Shown here: positions 15,739 through 27,186 of the stretch, piece by piece
Position numbering within the stretch: position 1 is the first letter of the stretch
Layout of the letters: each line of letters begins with the position of its first letter
Assembly: GCA_040387375.1 (NCBI GenBank)
Contig: JAZKDW010000053.1
Span: 1-60,642, forward strand
DNA length: 60,642 bases
Source: JAZKDW01 sp040387375
Lineage (GTDB): Bacteria; Pseudomonadota; Gammaproteobacteria; Burkholderiales; Burkholderiaceae_D
Reading direction: 5' to 3'
The notes under the pieces: model-generated
What the model was told of the DNA's origin: nothing
What the model saw: only the letters and a program-made list of their open reading frames with translations
The model's database searches: none
Made by a program: the position numbers and the translations under genes

Positions 15739-15775
15739 ATTGACAATTTCAATCTGGTCTATTGTAAAAAACAAT
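15739..15775. promoter_or_regulatory. Tandem OxyR-type (LysR family) operator
   Basis: The sequence is ATTG-N7-CAAT-N7-ATTG-N7-CAAT with half-sites at 15739, 15750, 15761 and 15772. Both palindromes are perfect in their outer four bases and 22 bp apart. The spacing exactly matches the OxyR tetramer site (ATAG-N7-CTAT-N7-ATAG-N7-CTAT), with ATTG/CAAT replacing ATAG/CTAT. It ends at the -35 of the rubrerythrin promoter. A different LysR-type regulator could use it. Confidence 0.75.
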
Positions 15776-15821
15776 TGAGCGAAAGATTTGAAGAGTGTGA
15801 CTCTATTAACCTGGCAAAACC

Positions 15822-16313
15822 TCAGGCGCGATAAATCAGCGCCACCGCTTCCGCGGCAATGCCTTCTTCCCGCCCGAGATAACCCAGCTTTTCATTGGTC
15901 TTGGCCTTGATATTGACCTGGCCCGGCTCCACGCCGAGGTCTGCTGCGACATGGGCAATCATCTGCGCAACATGCGGCGCCATCCTGGGCGCTTGCGCAA
16001 TGATGGTGGCGTCGATATTGCCGATCCGATAGCCTGCCTCGGCAACCCGCCGTACCGCTTCCTGCAGCAGGACACGGGAATTCGCGCCCGCGAACCTGGC
16101 ATCGGTATCGGGAAAATGCCGTCCGATATCGCCCAGTCCCGCAGCGCCGAACAAGGCGTCGGTAATCGCGTGCAGCAATACGTCGGCATCGGAATGCCCG
16201 AGCAAACCGCTCGCATGCGGTATCGTCACACCGCCAATGATGAGCTGGCGGCCCGGCACCAGCGCATGGCAATCGTAGCCCTGGCCGATGCGAAACGGCG
16301 GTCCATTGGTCAT
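15822..16313 (-). CDS. ispF: 2-C-methyl-D-erythritol 2,4-cyclodiphosphate synthase
   Basis: IspF cyclises CDP-methylerythritol 2-phosphate in the non-mevalonate isoprenoid pathway. The 163-residue protein begins MTNGPPFRIGQGYDCHALVPGR, with the metal-binding DCH and HSDADVLLHAITDALFG motifs, and later KAKTNEKLGYLGREEGIAAEAVALI. The start ATG at 16313 overlaps the ispD stop by four bases, so the pair is translationally coupled. Length and motifs are standard. Confidence 0.97.
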   Translation of the reverse strand: MTNGPPFRIGQGYDCHALVPGRQLIIGGVTIPHASGLLGHSDADVLLHAITDALFGAAGLGDIGRHFPDTDARFAGANSRVLLQEAVRRVAEAGYRIGNIDATIIAQAPRMAPHVAQMIAHVAADLGVEPGQVNIKAKTNEKLGYLGREEGIAAEAVALIYRA

Positions 16314-17008
16314 GGTAATCCTTTCAAATACAATTCTGCCAGCAGCACATCGTGCGGCAGGGTCACCTTGAAGTTGCGCGGACTGCCTTCGACCAGCTTC
16401 GGATGTAAACCAAGCGCCTCCACCGCGCCGGCCTCGTCGGTCACATTGCCAGGCTGCTCGAGTGCACGCCGCAACAAGGCATAACGGAACATCTGCGGCG
16501 TCTGCGCCGCCCATAACCGGTCACGCGGCACGGTCGCCTCGACGCGCCCCGCCTGGCCGCTGCGCTTGAGCGTATCGACCACCGGCATCGCCAGCAAGCC
16601 GCCGACCGCATCGTCGCGCAAGGCAAACACCAGCTTGTCGATCAGCGCCTGCGTCAATCCCGGGCGGGCGGCATCGTGCACCAGCACCCAGTCGTCATCG
16701 TTTAGCTGCGCGCGCATCGCCTGCAAGCCGTTCAGCACCGACGCCTGCCTGGTATCGCCGCCCTCGTACAGCACGCTTGTCCGGCCGGCCAGCTGCGGCG
16801 CGGCCGCCATGAGCTCGCCGATGTAAGCGTCGTCGGGACTGACCACCACAAAGGTATGGTCAATCCGCTCCGATGCGGCAAAAAGTTCCAGAGCATGCAG
16901 CAGCATCGGCTTGCCGGCAAGCCGCACATATTGCTTGGGACAATCGGCGCCCAGGCGGGCGCCGATACCGGCGGCGGGAATCAAGGCATAGTGGCGCGGC
17001 AGGGTCAT
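16310..17008 (-). CDS. ispD: 2-C-methyl-D-erythritol 4-phosphate cytidylyltransferase
   Basis: IspD couples methylerythritol 4-phosphate to CTP in the non-mevalonate isoprenoid pathway. The 232-residue protein has the nucleotide-binding loop LIPAAGIGARLGADCPKQYVRLAGKPMLLHAL at its N-terminus, VHDAARP in the middle, and VTDEAGAVEALG toward the C-terminus. It is transcribed divergently from mfd and overlaps ispF, the usual betaproteobacterial neighbourhood. No abnormality seen. Confidence 0.97.
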   Translation of the reverse strand: MTLPRHYALIPAAGIGARLGADCPKQYVRLAGKPMLLHALELFAASERIDHTFVVVSPDDAYIGELMAAAPQLAGRTSVLYEGGDTRQASVLNGLQAMRAQLNDDDWVLVHDAARPGLTQALIDKLVFALRDDAVGGLLAMPVVDTLKRSGQAGRVEATVPRDRLWAAQTPQMFRYALLRRALEQPGNVTDEAGAVEALGLHPKLVEGSPRNFKVTLPHDVLLAELYLKGLP

Positions 17009-17093
17009 ATTGATGAAACGGTGATTTCCGGTAAAAACCTTGAATGGGATGGCAACGCCGATCTGCTCCGCGCGGCCTTAGATAAGCTTGGTT

Positions 17094-17099
17094 TATAAT
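17094..17099 (+). promoter_or_regulatory. Candidate -10 of the mfd promoter
   Basis: A perfect TATAAT lies 80 bp before the mfd ATG in the divergent ispD-mfd gap. No good -35 is found 16-18 bp upstream, so the assignment is tentative. Confidence 0.35.
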
Positions 17100-17178
17100 C
17101 TCATCATAATTTTTCACTGTCAAATCAAGCATCACTCCCCCAAGTTGACCCCCATGACATTTCCGATGTCGCTACTCA

Positions 17179-20625
<3,447 letters not shown>

Positions 20626-20675
20626 TCCGTACTACTATCTGAGAACCCATTCATTCCTTTTTTCATCATTCGACA

Positions 20676-21518
20676 ATGAACCTGATTCTGCAAGGTCTGG
20701 CCACCAGCCGCATCACCATCGATCGCATCGCCATGCTGGCCGATGCGCAGCGCATCATCCAGATTCATGCAAACGCCTACCGCTGTGAAGGCATCGTGCA
20801 TACGGAAGCGGTGAGAGCCCAGGTCGATGCCGCATGTCTGGCGGCCCGGCTTGATTACGCCTTCATCGCCCGCGGACACAAGCTTTCCGATTTCAGGCTG
20901 GTTGCCATGGACATGGATTCGACGCTGATCACGATCGAATGCATCGATGAAATCGCCGACATGCAAGGCCTGAAACCGCAGGTGGCCGAAATCACCGAAG
21001 CCGCCATGCGCGGCGAAATCGAATTTCGCGAAAGCCTGACGCGCCGCGTCTCCCTGCTGAAGGGACTGGATGCCTCGGCGTTACAGCGTGTATACGATGA
21101 ACGGCTGCGCCTTTCCCCCGGGGCGGAAGAAATGCTCGCCGCGGTCAAGGCCGCCGGCATGAAAACCCTGCTGGTGTCCGGCGGTTTTACTTTTTTCACG
21201 GACCGCATGAAGGAACGCCTGGGACTCGATTACACGAACTCGAACGTGCTGGAAATCGTCGATGGCAAATTGACCGGACGGGTCGTGGGCGGCATCGTCG
21301 ATGCCGATGAAAAGCGGGAAACCCTGGGACGCGTCTGCACCGAACTGCATATCTCGCCATTGCAGGCGATTGCCATGGGAGATGGCGCCAACGACCTTAA
21401 AATGATGGGGATCGCCGGCATGTCGGTGGCTTTCCGCGCCAAGCCGGTTGTTCGTGTGCATGCGAATGTTGCCTTGAATTTTGTCGGATTGGACGGCATC
21501 TTGGCTATGTTCGAATAA
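20676..21518 (+). CDS. serB: Phosphoserine phosphatase SerB
   Basis: SerB performs the last step of serine biosynthesis, hydrolysing phosphoserine. The 280-residue protein has an N-terminal ACT-like region of about 80 residues and a HAD phosphatase core. The nucleophile motif is DMDSTLITIECIDEIAD, motif II is LLVSGGFTFFTDRM, and motif III/IV is AMGDGANDLKMM. It follows mfd by 50 bp on the same strand and may share its transcript. The other two serine pathway genes, serC and serA, are together about 27 kb away. Confidence 0.96.
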   Translation: MNLILQGLATSRITIDRIAMLADAQRIIQIHANAYRCEGIVHTEAVRAQVDAACLAARLDYAFIARGHKLSDFRLVAMDMDSTLITIECIDEIADMQGLKPQVAEITEAAMRGEIEFRESLTRRVSLLKGLDASALQRVYDERLRLSPGAEEMLAAVKAAGMKTLLVSGGFTFFTDRMKERLGLDYTNSNVLEIVDGKLTGRVVGGIVDADEKRETLGRVCTELHISPLQAIAMGDGANDLKMMGIAGMSVAFRAKPVVRVHANVALNFVGLDGILAMFE

Positions 21519-21543
21519 CAATCTCAACCAGATCGGAGCATGA

Positions 21544-21906
21544 ATGGCGCAAGAACTCATATTGGATAGCCAGCTGGAATCCAAAAAGAATCTCGCATGG
21601 TGGCTCTATATTTTCCACGCTGTAAGCCTGGTATTTTCGCTCGGCGCATTCTCCTGGATACCGCTCATCATCAGTTATCTGAAAAGGCCGGACGCAGCGG
21701 GCACCTTTGTGTACAGCCACCATACCTGGCAGATCCGCTCTTTCTGGTGGTATGTGGTCTGGGTAGTAGTCGGCTTCATGCTGTTTGTCACGTTCATCGG
21801 CATTCCGCTAGCGTATCTGGTCTGGGGTGTCGCCTGGATCTGGAAAGCCTACCGCTTGTTGAAAGGTTTGTTGGCACTCAACGACAATAAACCGATGCCT
21901 GTATAA
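21544..21906 (+). CDS. Small membrane protein (DUF4870-like)
   Basis: A 120-residue protein with three hydrophobic segments, around residues 19-46, 65-87 and 84-104, separated by a KRPDAAGTFVYSHHTWQIRSFWW loop. The hairpin-like topology and the loop resemble the DUF4870/YtxA-like small membrane proteins of betaproteobacteria, which have no known function. GGAG precedes the start. It lies 25 bp after serB on the same strand and may share its transcript. Confidence 0.7.
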   Translation: MAQELILDSQLESKKNLAWWLYIFHAVSLVFSLGAFSWIPLIISYLKRPDAAGTFVYSHHTWQIRSFWWYVVWVVVGFMLFVTFIGIPLAYLVWGVAWIWKAYRLLKGLLALNDNKPMPV

Positions 21907-21932
21907 ATAACATAACAACAACTTCTTCACGG

Positions 21933-21982
21933 CGGCCTGATCACCTACAATGATATCTTTTAAACAATAAAAGATCAGGCCG
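21933..21982. other. Long inverted repeat before the FIST operon
   Basis: CGGCCTGATC (21933-21942) and its complement (21973-21982) enclose a second complementary pair, ATCTTTT/AAAAGAT (21955-21961, 21969-21975). The inner and outer right arms overlap by three bases, so the two stems are alternatives. It may end transcription of the small membrane gene or regulate the FIST operon. No T-run follows. Confidence 0.5.
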
Positions 21983-22130
21983 TAGTCACGATGACACCGC
22001 AAGCAGGACTTCCGTCGATTGCTTTGTGTCAGTCTGTCTCCCCGCTATAACGGAATAAATTCAGTCAGCGCTATGGCCGTTTTACGCGACGGCAGCGTAT
22101 TTCCGGCGGGAACTACGGCAGGGAACAAAC

Positions 22131-23270
22131 ATGAGACTAGGCACATTTTCCTTCGAGCCCAACGGCCGCTGGTCGACCAGCACGTTTCCCGCTTTCGATT
22201 CCCCCCAGACCCTGGTGATGGTTTTTGCCGCCCCGGAATTCATCGATGAACCGTCGGCGATAAGCGACCTGGTCGAAGCCTACCCACATTCCCTGCTGAT
22301 CGGCTGTTCGAGCGCGGGTGAAATCGCCGGTCCGTTTGTCAACGACGCCAGCCTTTCGGTTGCGGTGCTTCAATTCGAGCGCACCCGCATCAGCGTCGTG
22401 TCGCAGAACATCCGGCACGTTTCGGACTCCTTCGGCGCAGGCCAGCGGCTTGCCAGGCAACTGCAGCACGATGATCTGCGCGGCGTTTTCATCCTGTCCG
22501 ACGGATTAAAGGTCAACGGCAGCGAGCTGGTCGACGGCCTGAATTCGGTATTGCCAGCGCATGTCGTGATCACGGGCGGGCTGGCCGGCGACGGCAACCG
22601 GTTTCAGCACACCTGGGTGATCCGGAACGGCAAGCCTGAAACCGGCGTGATTACCGCGACCGGTTTTTACGGCGATAACATTCGCATCACGCACGGCTCG
22701 CGCGGCGGCTGGGACAGCTTCGGGCCCGAACGGCGCGTCACCAGATCCAGCGGCAACATCCTGTATGAACTGGACGGCAAGCCGGCGCTCGCGCTTTACA
22801 AGGACTACCTCGGAGAGCGTGCGTCGGGATTGCCGGCGACTGCGCTGCTGTTTCCACTGTCAATTCGCGAAGACGCCAACGATACACGCCAAATGATAAG
22901 GACCGTGCTTGCGGTGGATGAATCCAGACTGTCGATGACCTTCGCCGGCGACATACCCAACGGATATCTGGCGCAGCTGATGCGCGCCAATCCCGAACGT
23001 CTGCTTGACAGCGCTTGCGCTGCAGCCAACCAGGCAGCCGAAGGCATCCCGGCCAGCGCACCGCTGCTTGCGGTGGCGATCAGTTCGGTCGGACGGCGGC
23101 TGGTATTGGGCGAACGTATAGAAGAAGAAACCGAACTTGTGCTGAAAAACCTGCCTGCGGGCGCCCGCCAGGCGGGCTTTTACTCCTATGGCGAAATCTC
23201 GCCCTGCGCCAGCGGCGCCTGCGATCTGCACAATCAGACGATGACGCTGACCACGTTTTCCGAATCCTGA
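22131..23270 (+). CDS. FIST-domain sensory protein (FIST N + FIST C)
   Basis: A 379-residue soluble protein with the FIST N domain (about 25-215) and FIST C domain (about 220-360). These domains are predicted to bind small ligands such as amino acids and are found in signal transduction systems. Recognisable blocks are LIGCSSAGEIAG, GGLAGDG in FIST N, and GFYSYGEISP near the C-terminus, a hallmark of FIST C. AGGGAA precedes the ATG. The stop is three bases before the start of a PAS-GGDEF-EAL gene, so it is presumably its input partner. Confidence 0.88.
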   Translation: MRLGTFSFEPNGRWSTSTFPAFDSPQTLVMVFAAPEFIDEPSAISDLVEAYPHSLLIGCSSAGEIAGPFVNDASLSVAVLQFERTRISVVSQNIRHVSDSFGAGQRLARQLQHDDLRGVFILSDGLKVNGSELVDGLNSVLPAHVVITGGLAGDGNRFQHTWVIRNGKPETGVITATGFYGDNIRITHGSRGGWDSFGPERRVTRSSGNILYELDGKPALALYKDYLGERASGLPATALLFPLSIREDANDTRQMIRTVLAVDESRLSMTFAGDIPNGYLAQLMRANPERLLDSACAAANQAAEGIPASAPLLAVAISSVGRRLVLGERIEEETELVLKNLPAGARQAGFYSYGEISPCASGACDLHNQTMTLTTFSES

Positions 23271-23273
23271 CGC

Positions 23274-25541
23274 ATGCCAGCCAATCACCCCCTGTTGCTG
23301 CGCCAGTTGAAGCGCCTTGACGTCGACCCTGCCGGGCCGCCGCCCACGGCCGCACAATGGCCGCAATTTCTCGCACGCGTCAGCCGCGCCTATACCGAGG
23401 CCGACCAGGAACGTTATCTGGCCACACGTTCCCAGGAAATTGCCGCGCGCGAGATGGACGATGTATGCAGGCGCCTCGCTGACGCGCAACGCATCGCGGG
23501 CCTCGGCCACTGGGCCTTCAGCACTGTCGGTGATGCGGGACACTGGTCGGAAGAATGTTTTCGCATCCTGGGCATGCCGCGATCCGCGCCGGCGCTGAAT
23601 TACAGGAAATTGCTGAAACAGGTGCACCGGGCCGACCGGCCGCTGGTGCAGGATCGAATCGATGCTGCCTTACACCAGGGTGAACAATTCGAGACTGAAT
23701 TTCGCCTGCTGCGGGCAAACGGCGAGATCCGCTGGGTGCAGGTGATCGGGAAGCTGGCTGAAGACGGCGACGGCAAGGGATCCCGGCTGCACGGCACGGT
23801 GGTGGATGTCACCCGGCGCAAGCTGGTGGAACTTCGGCAGGAAGAAATAGAAGCTGCGCTTCGAGAGAGCGAGGCCCATTTCCGTGCGCTGGTGGAACAG
23901 GCGGCAGACAGCTTTTATGTGCATGACTTTGAAGGCAGGTTCATCGACGTCAACCAGCGCGGCTGCGACTGCCTTGGCTTCAGCCGCGGCGAATTGCTGA
24001 GCATGAGTCTTGCCGACATCGACCTTGACCTGACAATCAGGAGTGTAAAAAATTTGCTGGGGTCGCTTTCGGCCGGCACCGCGGTCGCATTGGAAAGCCG
24101 CTACCGGCGCAAGGACGGCTCCATTTTCCCGGTCGAAATACGCGTCGGCCCAATCGACATCGGCGGACAACGCCATTTATTGGCTCTGGTGCGCGATGTT
24201 ACCGAGCGCAGGGAACTGCAGGACCAGCTCCAGCATCTAGCCTACCACGACCCTCTTACCGACTTGCCCAACCGGGCCATGTTCAATCGGCATCTTACGC
24301 ATGCCCTGATCCAGGGCCAGCGGTATAACAAAGGTGTCGCGGTATTGTTCATCGACCTCGACCGCTTCAAGAATATCAACGATACGCTCGGCCACGATGC
24401 AGGCGACCGGCTGCTGCAGGAAATTGCGCGGCGCCTGACGACATCGTTACGCGGCGGCGATCTGGTTGCCCGTCTTGGCGGTGACGAATTTGTGGTGCTG
24501 CTCGAAGAAGTCACCGACGCCGGACATGTCAGCCAGGTTGCGCGTCAGATCCTCACCGCACTGATCAAGGAATTTCCGCTGGACGGCCAGATGATTCACA
24601 TTACCGCAAGCATCGGCATCAGCACGTTTCCGGAAGATGGCATAGATGAACTCGCCTTGATGAAACATGCCGATGTCGCGATGTATCGCGCCAAGGAAGC
24701 CGGAAAAAACAATTTCAAGTTCTATTCGGAACAGATGGACATGCATTTCGGGGCCCAGCTGGCGCTGGAGTCGGACTTGCGCCGCGCACTGGAACGCAAG
24801 GAGCTGCTGCTGTACTACCAGCCCAAGGTGGAAACGCAAAGCGGCCGCATTACCGGCGTCGAGGCGCTCGTGCGCTGGCAACATCCGCGCCTGGGCCTGC
24901 TGGCGCCCGAACAGTTCATTTCGCTTGCTGAAGAAACCGGACTGATCGTGCCGCTCACCGAATGGGTCTTGCGCGAGGCCTGCAGCCAGAACTGTGCATG
25001 GGCCGCGCAAGGTTTGCCGGCGATGAACCTGGCCGTGAACCTGTCGGCGCTCCTGCTTGCGGACGAGAACCTGCCGGTCAATGTGTCGGCCATGCTGCGG
25101 GAAACCGGCATGGATCCCGGCCTGCTGGAACTGGAGATCACCGAAAGCATGGTGATGCACAATACCGGCAAAACCATGGCGATTCTGCTGGGGCTGCAGG
25201 AACGCGGAATCCGGATTGCGATCGACGATTTTGGCAGCGGTTATTCCTCGCTGTCGCACCTCAAGCAGTTCGCTATCGACATCATCAAGATCGATCGCTC
25301 TTTCATTGCCGACATTCCCGGCAGCCAGATCGATGAAGCAATTGCCGACGCCATCATCACGATGGGAAAAAACATGAACATCGTCGTGGTTGCGGAAGGT
25401 GTCGAAATCAAGGAACAGGTGCAATTCCTGCGCAGCCGGGGATGTGATGAAATACAGGGGTTTTTCTTCAGCGAACCGCTGCCGGCACAGGACCTTTCGC
25501 GGCTGTTACAACGGAATGTTGCTGGCGTGTTAAAGAACTGA
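23274..25541 (+). CDS. PAS-PAS-GGDEF-EAL cyclic-di-GMP protein
   Basis: A 755-residue cytoplasmic protein. An N-terminal region of about 65 residues precedes two PAS domains with PAC motifs (about 70-185 and 200-310), a GGDEF domain with GGDEF at 402-406, and an EAL domain with EAL at 530-532 and DDFGSGYSS. Both catalytic signatures are intact, so cyclase and phosphodiesterase activity are both possible. It is essentially contiguous with the FIST gene, which suggests that ligand sensing by FIST controls c-di-GMP turnover. Its last 12 bases overlap the convergent metC gene. Confidence 0.94.
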   Translation: MPANHPLLLRQLKRLDVDPAGPPPTAAQWPQFLARVSRAYTEADQERYLATRSQEIAAREMDDVCRRLADAQRIAGLGHWAFSTVGDAGHWSEECFRILGMPRSAPALNYRKLLKQVHRADRPLVQDRIDAALHQGEQFETEFRLLRANGEIRWVQVIGKLAEDGDGKGSRLHGTVVDVTRRKLVELRQEEIEAALRESEAHFRALVEQAADSFYVHDFEGRFIDVNQRGCDCLGFSRGELLSMSLADIDLDLTIRSVKNLLGSLSAGTAVALESRYRRKDGSIFPVEIRVGPIDIGGQRHLLALVRDVTERRELQDQLQHLAYHDPLTDLPNRAMFNRHLTHALIQGQRYNKGVAVLFIDLDRFKNINDTLGHDAGDRLLQEIARRLTTSLRGGDLVARLGGDEFVVLLEEVTDAGHVSQVARQILTALIKEFPLDGQMIHITASIGISTFPEDGIDELALMKHADVAMYRAKEAGKNNFKFYSEQMDMHFGAQLALESDLRRALERKELLLYYQPKVETQSGRITGVEALVRWQHPRLGLLAPEQFISLAEETGLIVPLTEWVLREACSQNCAWAAQGLPAMNLAVNLSALLLADENLPVNVSAMLRETGMDPGLLELEITESMVMHNTGKTMAILLGLQERGIRIAIDDFGSGYSSLSHLKQFAIDIIKIDRSFIADIPGSQIDEAIADAIITMGKNMNIVVVAEGVEIKEQVQFLRSRGCDEIQGFFFSEPLPAQDLSRLLQRNVAGVLKN

Positions 25542-26696
25542 CAAGCCGCGCTCGATATCCGCGATCAGATCCGCCGGATCTTCCAGCCCGATATTAAACC
25601 GCACCAGTTGCCCCTCGCCATTCCATTCGCTGCGCATGGCCTGAATCCGGTAAGGCACGCACAGGCTGTGCGCCCCGCCCCAGCTGAATCCGATCTTGAA
25701 CAATCTCAGCGCATCGACAAAACGGTCGGTCTGCGCCTCGCTGAAACGCGCATTGAAAATCACGGAGAACAAGCCGCCCGCGCCGGTGAAATCCCGCTGC
25801 CAGAATTCGTGCCCCGGACAGTCAGCGAATGCGGGGTGCAGCACCCTGTCGATTTCCGGGCGCGCCTGCAGCCAGGCCGCCACCGTGCGAGCGCCCGCAT
25901 CGTGCGCCGCGAAACGCAATTTCAAGGTCGACAAACCGCGCAGCACCAGATAGGTGTCGTCCGCGCCCACACCAAAACCCAGCCGCATGTGCGCCAGTTC
26001 CAGCCGCTGGTTCAAGGCCTTGTCGCGTGTGATGACCGCACCCATCAACACGTCCGAACCGCCCGATTGGTATTTGGTCAGCGCCTGCATCACGATATCG
26101 ACGCCATGTTCGAATGCCGCGAAGGCGATGCCCGCCGACCAGGTATTGTCGATCGCGACCAGCACACCCTTCGCATGCGCCGCTTCGCAGATCGCTGGAA
26201 TATCGGGCACTTCCATCGATACCGAGCCCGGCGCTTCGGTCCAAATCAGCCTGGTGTTGGGCCGGATCAGGTCGCCGATGGCGGCGCCAATGAGGGGATC
26301 GTAATAACGCGCGGTGATGCCGAAATCCCGAGTCAGCCACTGCGACAATTCGCGGTTCGGGTTGTATGCATTGGACGGCAGCAGCACATCGTCGCCGGAT
26401 TTGAGCAGCGCAAAATCGACCAGCGCGATTGCCGCCAGTCCGCTTGGCGCCAGCACACAGTGCCGGCCCTGCTCGATTTCGGCCAGCCGCGCTTCCAGCG
26501 TGAATGTGGTCGGCGTGCCATGCAAGCCGTAGGTATAAGCGTTTTTATCCTGCCAGTCGCGCGCGCGCATGGCGGCAACGTTCTTGAACAGGACGGTAGA
26601 TGCATGATGGATGGCGGACGGCAAGGCCGCAAAGCCTTCCGGCGGCGTGTAGCCGGTGTGAACCAAGGTGGTCTGCAGGGATTTCTTGTCAGTCAC
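25530..26696 (-). CDS. metC: Cystathionine beta-lyase
   Basis: This PLP enzyme cleaves cystathionine to homocysteine in methionine synthesis. The 388-residue protein is of the Cys/Met metabolism PLP family, with YTYGLHGTPTT near the N-terminus, APSGLAAIAL, VAIDNTWSAG and the PLP lysine in ALTKYQSGGSDVLMGAV. The C-terminal block FSWGGAHSLCVPY is typical of MetC. Translation starts at GTG (26696), supported by AGGAG about nine bases upstream. It converges on the GGDEF-EAL gene with a 12-bp overlap and no terminator. Confidence 0.9.
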   Translation of the reverse strand: MTDKKSLQTTLVHTGYTPPEGFAALPSAIHHASTVLFKNVAAMRARDWQDKNAYTYGLHGTPTTFTLEARLAEIEQGRHCVLAPSGLAAIALVDFALLKSGDDVLLPSNAYNPNRELSQWLTRDFGITARYYDPLIGAAIGDLIRPNTRLIWTEAPGSVSMEVPDIPAICEAAHAKGVLVAIDNTWSAGIAFAAFEHGVDIVMQALTKYQSGGSDVLMGAVITRDKALNQRLELAHMRLGFGVGADDTYLVLRGLSTLKLRFAAHDAGARTVAAWLQARPEIDRVLHPAFADCPGHEFWQRDFTGAGGLFSVIFNARFSEAQTDRFVDALRLFKIGFSWGGAHSLCVPYRIQAMRSEWNGEGQLVRFNIGLEDPADLIADIERGLSVL

Positions 26697-26718
26697 GGGC
26701 CGTCTCCTGGCATGCTTT

Positions 26719-27186
26719 TTACTGTCGGGGCTGCTGCACCCGATTGCCGGGTTGCTTGCGCGAGGGCTGTTGAGGCCGCGCGCTGACTGCTTCCGGATGC
26801 ACGACAGTCAACAGAAATGGCTTGCTGATGCTGCCATCCGCGGAGAGCCATGAGCCGCGAATCGCCTCGCCTTCCCGCTTGCCCTCCCACTGGCCCGAGA
26901 CGTCAGTGCCATTCTCGGATTCTTCGAAAAACATCTCCTCGGCCTCGATATCGCCTGCCACCAGGATCTTTTGAGAACGGCCGAAGACAAAATATTCACC
27001 TTCCATGCCCTCGCCGGCCACCGCCTTGGGCCGCACGTGCATCTGGACCTGGGCCTCGCCCAGCGAGCCACGCATCAGCACGGGCCGCGAAAACAATGCC
27101 GCCGCGTTAACCTCATTGCCGGCCGCGCCTGCAGTGCCCGACAGCAGCACACATGCCGCCAGTAATGCGAACAGCACGCGCGTCAT
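26719..27186 (-). CDS. Secreted protein of unknown function
   Basis: A 155-residue protein starting MTRVLFALLAACVLLSGTAGAAG, a Sec signal peptide cleaved near residue 21. The mature part is polar and beta-rich-looking (FGRSQKILVAGDIEAEEMFFEES), with a C-terminal RPQQPSRKQPGNRVQQPRQ tail rich in Gln, Pro and Arg. I do not recognise a family. The start overlaps the rimO stop (ATGA), so translation is coupled to rimO, which is unusual for a periplasmic protein. Twenty-two bases separate it from metC downstream. Confidence 0.65.
   Translation of the reverse strand: MTRVLFALLAACVLLSGTAGAAGNEVNAAALFSRPVLMRGSLGEAQVQMHVRPKAVAGEGMEGEYFVFGRSQKILVAGDIEAEEMFFEESENGTDVSGQWEGKREGEAIRGSWLSADGSISKPFLLTVVHPEAVSARPQQPSRKQPGNRVQQPRQ

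Noticed and set aside
12747..15821. An encapsulin nanocompartment operon
   Set aside because: An EncFtn-type protein is present, but no HK97-fold shell protein and no cargo peptide were found, so a shell is not supported.
21983..22130. A c-di-GMP riboswitch ahead of the FIST/GGDEF-EAL operon
   Set aside because: I found none of the conserved GEMM aptamer core elements in the leader.
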